DNA of 64,000 nt from the NCBI GenBank assembly GCA_023653785.1, contig JAMKCH010072371.1, forward strand, positions 62,001 through 126,000, read 5' to 3'. Below are positions 58,061 through 64,000 of the stretch, in pieces (position 1 is the first letter of the stretch; each line of letters begins with the position of its first letter). Below the pieces are notes generated by a model that searched no databases, was not told the origin of the DNA, and saw only the letters and a list, made by a program, of their open reading frames with translations. The translations under genes were made by a program, and so were the position numbers. The stretch is from Ophioderma brevispina. Lineage: Eukaryota > Echinodermata > Ophiuroidea > Amphilepidida > Ophiodermatidae.

Positions 58061-59199
58061 TTAATTTACACACTAACATGACCGGACATTGGACTAGAAC
58101 TTAATACAGGCAACTTATATAAAACATCTTTACAAGTATGGCTTGTACGTGACATACTATATAAATCAGTGCATTGATTCTTTGGTTGTGTCATTCGAAC
58201 GCATAGTTGATCTTGGTGTCGCTATTAAAAATCACGCTTACAACGCTCGTTCGTTACAAAACAACACACACACATGGGATGACTTTGATATCGTGGTACG
58301 GGGTTACTTGCACAAAAAACAGCCAACGCAAAAACAAACGGGAAAATCACACACTTCTACGCCCGATTTTTGTCTATTAAATTCATTCAGCCTGAAGACA
58401 ATCCCACAACATAACACAACGGGGCCAATTTTGAACAAATAATGATTCAAATCGAGCGCAACGGAGATAGTATTTTTCGGTCGCTCAGACCGACGCAGAA
58501 AATCGGCCTGATTAGATTAGCGTTTCACTATGAAGCTAAAAATGTTGCAATTATTGCTTAAAGCAATACCAGCACATTTTATGAAGATCACCCCCCAATT
58601 TTCAATTTTTTGAGATTTTTGCACAGTTGCAAAAATTTATATGGCTAGTAACAAATACATGTAATGGTAAAGCTCCAAATTCTCTGTGTCGCAAAAGAAG
58701 GAATTTTTGTAAATTAGAATAATTAATATCGGCGTCTCGGATAATAATTTAAAGGCTGCTCGGAAACGTCCTCCAATATAAAATAGACGAGATCACGCCA
58801 TATTGGGTCTACGTTCATCCAAAGTTGTTCCGTCAGTCAGGCAAGTCCTATTTCATCATGCGACGGACAGAAATTTTGCGTTTCCACTTCGCCATCATCA
58901 AGTTAAATTACAATCAGGGATTCCCGATTCTTTCTAAATACCAAAATTGCTTCTTTATTACATGCATTGTTTAGCATTTCATTTACAAGGTATAGTTTAA
59001 ACCAAGCACAAATTACCGACGTAACTGTTGCCAAAACAATCCCAAATTTTGGAAAATTGGGGGCCTTTAAAAAAAAGTGCTATTATGTTAAATTGTGAAC
59101 ACACCCAAGGGTCACTTGATAACTTACCATAAAATCCTGCATCACACATATTAAGTTGTGGTCCCCCTTTATAATATTAGCTTGTGTCATCCCACTATT

Positions 59200-59200
<1 letters not shown>
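58061..59200. other. Non-coding stretch
   Basis: No supported gene. A 99-codon frame at 58143-58442 lacks any recognised motif or splice borders. Confidence 0.5.

Positions 59201-59267
<67 letters not shown>
59201..59267 (+). repeat. 67-base T run
   Basis: Uninterrupted T between CACTATTG and ACTTGTTATAG. No retrocopy or duplication flank is visible. Confidence 0.85.
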
Positions 59268-59271
<4 letters not shown>

Positions 59272-59691
59272 GTTATAGTCTTCATTGCAGTCTTATATTC
59301 CTCTGTTGTGGTACGTGTGAAAAACCATGTAAAGTTTTAATGCAAAAATAACGTTAAGTTGTGTATCGATTGGTATTTAGAGCAACAATCAGGCAGTTTT
59401 TGTCAAATTTCATGTCTGAACATGCTCTTAAAGGTTTGCAACGAGAGATTTAAAATAGCAGGGTACTAAAGCCTTCAATAAAAAATATCCCATCTGAAAG
59501 GGTATAAGCTGAGGACTGTTCTTTGGTACAAAAAATGTGAAATTTCCTGAAATTCTAAGGGAGCAAATATTTGCAATATCACCTTCTTTCTTTCATTTAA
59601 GTTATTTCGTAGCCAAAATAAAAGGTAGCGAATCTATTGAGTGCTAATCTAAATGAAATCATTACATATCAGGAACGGGCATCCAGTCATT

Positions 59692-59724
59692 ATTGCTGAG
59701 TGAGGTGATCTGGCCACCCTCGTT
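59692..59724 (+). mobile_element. Possible 33-bp 3-prime end of the LINE family
   Basis: TTGCTGAGTGAGGTGATCTG then GCCACCCTCGTT matches the last bases of the 41.9-44.0-kb LINE (TGCGAGTGTGAGGTGAATCC-GGCCACCCTCGTT). It stops at the same base. Only 33 bp, so chance or a shared tail is possible. Confidence 0.4.
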
Positions 59725-59756
59725 AGCGGGACTAAACGGATAAAACTTTGGTTTAA

Positions 59757-59985
59757 CTATACTTATCAAACTTCAAAGACAAAGTAAAAATAGGAGCACT
59801 GCGCAGCTAGACTATTATGCACCTTACATACAAAAATGCCGTATACCACTCTAGGCCAGTCTAAAGCACGCAATTAAGACACAGCGCATGATGTAAGACA
59901 AAACAAAATCCTCTTACACTGATTATACAAAAATACGGGTAATATAAGTCGACAAATTACCAGGCATTCCTGGTACGGATGATTG
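59757..59985. mobile_element. Second copy of the CGAAGTACAAAGTAA-ended MITE, right end lost
   Basis: TATCAAACTTCAAAGACAAA, CTGCGCAGC, TAAGACACAGCGCATGATGT, AAGACAAAACAAAATC, CTTACACTG and ATTACCAGGCATTCCTGG follow the order of 10155-10415. The right inverted end is replaced by a GATTG/GATG-rich simple-sequence segment (59980-60130). Confidence 0.6.
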
Positions 59986-60135
59986 TTGAGGATCCAGTAT
60001 GATTGTTTGGATTATAGATTTAGGGGGGATGGTTGGGATTGATTGATGTACGGTTTGCCTGGATTGGTGTATTATTTGTTTGGATGATTGATGGATGATT
60101 ATGGTGGATGATGATGAATGTTTGATGTATAATTG
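59985..60135 (+). repeat. GATT/GATG low-complexity segment
   Basis: Repeated GATTG, GATGG and GGATGATTGATGGATGATTA-like phrases. Confidence 0.6.
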
Positions 60136-60261
60136 ATTAACTTCTCCGCCAAAGTCCAAAATGACACCAAATAACGTTTTCTGAAAGCCTGTTTATCCCT
60201 CTTCTAACCAAAGCAACAATTTGAGCACAAATAATGCGTAAACTATTTTAATTATTTACCT

Positions 60262-61800
60262 AGCCGTGTGTGCGTAGCACGGCTTGGTCTTGTAGTTGTG
60301 CGATTTCTTTTCTGATTCTTTGTTCTTTTTCCCACTTTCTCAAAATGCTACTAGTGCCAGACGCTTGGTCGGATTGAACCAAGAATACTGGCCACAAGAA
60401 GCCTTGGACAATGCTTCATATAGGGTGTAAAACAAGTTTAACCATAGGGGTCACATAAGGTCAATAGGGTCATTGTCGCTCTAAACCCCTTTTTCCTTCT
60501 TCTCCACGCATTGCATGTCCTATCGATGCCATTCGGTCACAATGTTTGCCAGGTGACTGGCCATATGGGGTGTACACAGATTTTGAATCCAAAGTCATTT
60601 CGTGGTCAAAAAAGGGGCATCCCTCTCTAACCCCTCTTAATATTTCAAAAATGCGTACTATGTTACACATGTTATCGTGATTTACCAACTTCGTGGGAAT
60701 CACCCCTCACCCCAGTGTTCTAACAGGTGTTTCACAGATTGGGGTTCAAGGTCATGAAGGGGTCATTACAGGTCAGGTCACGCTTACCCTCCTTTTTGCT
60801 GTTTCGTCTTCTCTCTGCCACCATCAATTGCTATAAGCCCTAGACTTGGTCAGAAGAACTGCTTACCCAAGGTCCATATGAATGTTCACAGAATGAGGTT
60901 AAAGGTCACGCAGGGGTCATTACAAGTCTGTCGTGCTAACCCTCCTTTTTGCTGTTTATGCCACAAATCAACTGCAATAATCACCAGTCCTAAGAAAACC
61001 CTGACTCAAGCCCCATGTGGGGTGTTTACAGATTGGGGTCAAGGGTCACGCAAGTGTCATTACAGGTCGTTTGTCCTACCCGCCTCTTTGCTGTTTCTGC
61101 CACACATCAAGGCTACATCACAAGACTTGGTCAGAAGAACTCTTGACCCAAGGCCCATATGGGGTGTATTCACGACTGGGGTCCAAATGTCACACAGGGA
61201 ATCATTTACATGTCAGTCGCTCCTTAACCCTTCCTCTTTGGCTGTTTCTCTGCCACAAAGCAATTGCTAAAATCACAAACTTGATCCAAGGCCCATATGG
61301 GATGTTCACAGACTGCGTTTAAGGTCACGCGGGGTCATTACAGGTCATGCCGCGCTAACCTGCCTGTTGCTGTTTTATTGCCACAAATCAATTGCTATAA
61401 TCACCATCCTTGGTCAGAGAAACCACTTAACACAAGCCCTCATTGAAGTGGCCTTGTGTACACTTGTGTATATGCTTCACCTATTGTTAGTGCATATGGT
61501 GTGGACCGCTTTTGGATCAGTGGTCATAGCTTGTGGTTATTTTTGGCCTATACATGAAATCTTTCTCCTTTGACAATTAAGGTGCTCTGATTTCAACAGT
61601 GCGCACATTCATTGTCTTTGGTAGTGCACATAGGGTGTACACAAAAATTTTTATCAGGTGATCAGCAAGTGGTTTATTTCGCCAAAGTGTCCCTTTACAC
61701 CATTACATTGTAACACAGATGTGTTGTTTTAGCCTAGTCAGCACTAAGTGATCAATTTATCCAACTATGGTAGGTTCGTGCTCTTCGAGCACATTTGCCT
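60262..61800 (+). repeat. Satellite-like block, 135-157-bp units, bounded by small hairpins
   Basis: Units contain GGTCACGCAGGGGTCATTAC, AGGTC, GCTAACCCTCCTTTTTGCTG, TTTATGCCACAAATCAA, TTGCTATAATCACC, GACTTGGTCAGAAGAACT, CCAAGGCCCATATGGGGTGT and CACAGATTGGGGTCAAGGTC. GGTCATTACAGGTC-like anchors lie near 60758, 60915, 61054, 61203 and 61334; earlier units (60310-60700) are more diverged. The left border has the hairpin GCCGTGTGTGCGTAGCACGG; near the right, GTGCTCTTCGAGCAC (61780) forms another hairpin. This may be one large element with internal tandem repeats rather than a plain satellite. Confidence 0.7.
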
Positions 61801-62397
61801 CTAGTTTTTGTTCTGTGAATGTAGGGTTTTTGACTCCACGGAAGGACCCTCTATTTTATTGCACTCTTTCACCAATTCATTTTTTAATGTTAACACAAAA
61901 AACCTGAAATTTCAGATGCATAATCCACATTTTAAACATATTTCTGAAATGGACTTCATATTTGGGGTTACCTTATTCTGTTATCTAAACAGAAAAGCCC
62001 TCGATCAAACCACAGGCAAAAATGTTAAATATTACAGTTTAGTAATGATTGGTGATAACTGAAATCAACAAGAGTGACAAAACAGTGTGTTGTTTGGGGT
62101 AAGCTTCTTATGGATGAGGATTTAGATTTTCTCACAAGTAGTCCAACTCACCTGATAGGGTATACTCTCGCCCTGGATCTGAGTCTACCCTAGATGGATT
62201 AGAAGTGCGTGACAGCCGTACGATTGGTCTGGCTCATAGGTCATTAAAATCGGTTACATTATTCTCAGTTGGCAAAAGTTGACCACTGAGAGATGGGAAA
62301 GCCACAAGTTTAGAAAAATTTTTAAATTTTTTTTTTTGTAACAAGTATGAAATCTTGTAATGTAGTAAAAATATTGATCAACGCAACATGGTTGTTT

Positions 62398-62742
62398 TTA
62401 AAGGTCCATGGCACGAACGCTAATAACCTCGTCCCCAGAAGCCCCAGATTTTACGGAAGTGGTCAACATTTGGATCAAAAGAAAGCTACTATTTTCTCAT
62501 TACACTGGTGAAATCTTAGGGCCAAAGGATGTGTGGTGGGGGAGTTATAGCAAAAACTGGCCCCATTTTGTCGACCAAATTATTGTTACAGTACTCTATG
62601 GGGCTTAAAAAATCACGTATTTAGCTCTCACATCAAAACGGATTGAAATAACGCGGGAAACTTTACAGATGGGGTTTGGGGTGAAACCCGGTCAATCTAT
62701 CAGGATGGAAAATCATATCCTTAAATAGGGCATCCCCTTTAA
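62398..62742 (-). mobile_element. TTAA MITE family 1, copy D (inverted)
   Basis: Plus-strand left TTAAAGGTCCATGGCACGAA, right AAATAGGGCATCCCCTTTAA. Reverse-complement blocks of the family are present: CTCGTCCCCAGAAGCCCCAG, GGAAGTGGTCAACATTTGG, CCATTTTGTCGACCAAATTA, TAGCTCTCACATCAAAACGG, GGGGTGAAACCCGGTCAATC. Both TTAA borders are intact. Confidence 0.85.
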
Positions 62743-62929
62743 AAGCATGGTAATGATTTCATAGCACACTACCAAATTAAAGTAAATAGAATACACAGTG
62801 CAGAATACTGTAAAAGGCAATATTTTGCATCGGTTTGTATTTTTCACACAATTTTGCCACATTAACAGGTCTCCAGAAAAATAACAACTCTGCTATATAA
62901 TAAATTTTTTTCAAAAGAAATCGTGGCAT

Positions 62930-63213
62930 GTGGTTCCACAGACCACGAGTGGTCGTCTGCCCGTCGTGGTGGGTGAATGTGAGCCAAAAGTCACATTAGT
63001 CACGGAGGTCACAAACATGTCACCCCAACTCGCCCCTCCTTTCCACCAAGTTTACATCACGTAGGACCTTATGGAACTCGTACAGCATGCAATAGATTAA
63101 GGGTTAACATTTTGTACCACACACACATCCACACAGCCATACAAAGACCTACGGACAAGAGTACTCCTATGTTGCTTCTGCAATTCTATGCAGACGACAC
63201 AAAAAATCATATG
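62930..63213 (+). mobile_element. Hairpin-ended repeat (CGACACAAAA terminus), copy 2
   Basis: GACCACGAGTGGTCGTCTGC, GTGGGTGAATG, AACATGTCACCCCAACTCGC, CCCTCCTTTCCACCAAGTTT, GCATGCAATAGATTAAGGGT, TAACATTTTGTACCACACAC and GTTGCTTCTGCAATTCTATG match the minus-strand copy at 24548-24800. It ends in the hairpin CTGCAATTCTATGCAG followed by ACGACACAAAAAA. Confidence 0.75.
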
Positions 63214-63642
63214 TATTTTGCTATCTAGATTCAAATTTAATGGAAAATTGTTAGTGATACTTGAAAAAATGCAAAATATCAGTATCGCAAAAAGATTGGC
63301 TTTTCAGCAGACCACCATTTAATACCCCAACCAGATTCCTTTTGTGTTTACACGAGATACAAATAATCTATTTGCCCTCCCCCGTTGCCTACCCAGCGGG
63401 CATAGTCGTGTAGAGCGCCCCCAAGTCGGAACGACGTTGGCACGTCAAAAACAGGTCGACGGTTTATAAATTTACGTCGACAAATATAGCAAATTGAATC
63501 AACTTTTAATAACGACGTCAAATCGATTCGCATTTTTGACATAAATAGTGTGTAAATTTCTAAAACACTCTCGGACGCCTTTTCGACGTTCCAGCATCGA
63601 TTGCCCACTGGGCTACTAAAGACCCAGACTACTCGCTCTCAA

Positions 63643-64000
63643 TCTACACATTGAGATTCCTTAACTGTGGTGTACACCATATAGTTGGTACTCCATGAGT
63701 TCTTCTGGTAGGAATAAGGAGTACCACGTCTGAGATACACATCAGATTCCTTAATGTAGTGTACACCATATAGTAGGTGAATCCATGACTTCTTCTGGTG
63801 TGACTATGGAGTACCAACTATATAGATATACATCCAGATTCCTTCGTGGTGACACCATATAGTAGGTAATCCATGGCGTTATTATGGTGGGATTATGGAA
63901 TAACCTGTTATCTGGATGCACATCCAGATTCTTTACTGTAATGCCTACCATATAGTAGGTTATTCTATGAGTTTATTCTGGTGTTGATTATGGAGTACCC
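63643..64000 (+). repeat. Tandem array, period about 91 bp, running off the window
   Basis: Four units with AGATTCC/AGATTCT at 63654, 63744, 63835 and 63925. Each has GTACACCATATAGTAGGT, an ATCCATGA-TTCTTCTGGT segment and GGAGTACC. GGTACTCC and GGAGTACC within a unit are inverted copies, so a unit can form a stem. The array continues beyond position 64000. Confidence 0.85.

Overview
This window looks like intergenic and intronic DNA from a repeat-rich, AT-rich animal genome. Long open frames are absent, introns have GT-AG borders, and there are decayed LINE copies, many short inverted-repeat transposons, a tRNA-like SINE and satellite arrays. There is no operon, rRNA, tRNA gene or CRISPR array. 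The mix (TTAA- and TA-flanked MITEs, a LINE with a C-x2-C zinc-finger segment after its reverse transcriptase, GTCA-rich satellites, hairpin-ended repeats) suggests a marine invertebrate. The sequence alone does not fix the phylum.

One host gene is reasonably supported, on the minus strand. Its first coding exon (ATG in a good Kozak context, then a GTAAGT donor, 32687-32695) is followed after a 1.3-kb intron by a 123-bp, exactly 41-codon exon at 31220-31342, which has a pyrimidine-rich acceptor and a GTAGG donor. The frame is continuous across the junction. The product is not recognised.

Layout. 1-360: tail of a non-LTR retrotransposon. 2.2-7.4 kb: two members of a GC-palindrome-ended family, a TTAA element with another nested in it, and a small hAT-like MITE. 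9.5-20.8 kb: two SINE copies in opposite orientation and members of several MITE families. 21.6-23.2 kb: a GAATC-rich inverted-repeat element. 24.3-26.7 kb: a 2.4-kb hAT-like element holding a nested hairpin-ended repeat and a 41-46-bp tandem array. 27.9-30.7 kb: a 180-bp foldback, then a 2.5-kb foldback element with a disrupted 3-prime coding exon. 34.7-40.3 kb: TTAA and TA MITEs, AAAACC/GTTTTTCG arrays and a very long T run running into G. 41.9-44.0 kb: a frameshifted LINE, with a second piece at 46.5 kb on the opposite strand and a possible 33-bp end at 59.7 kb. 45-53.5 kb: more MITEs and mosaic repeats. 54.1-55.6 kb: a 12-unit, roughly 126-bp satellite. 60.3-61.8 kb: a second, 135-157-bp satellite-like block. 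62.4-64.0 kb: a fourth TTAA MITE copy, another hairpin-ended repeat, and a 91-bp tandem array that runs off the window edge.

The repeats do not work together as a gene system. The window records many rounds of insertion and decay. At least four non-autonomous families carry TTAA at their ends, so one TTAA-specific transposase (piggyBac-like by analogy) may have mobilised several unrelated MITEs. No such transposase is encoded here.
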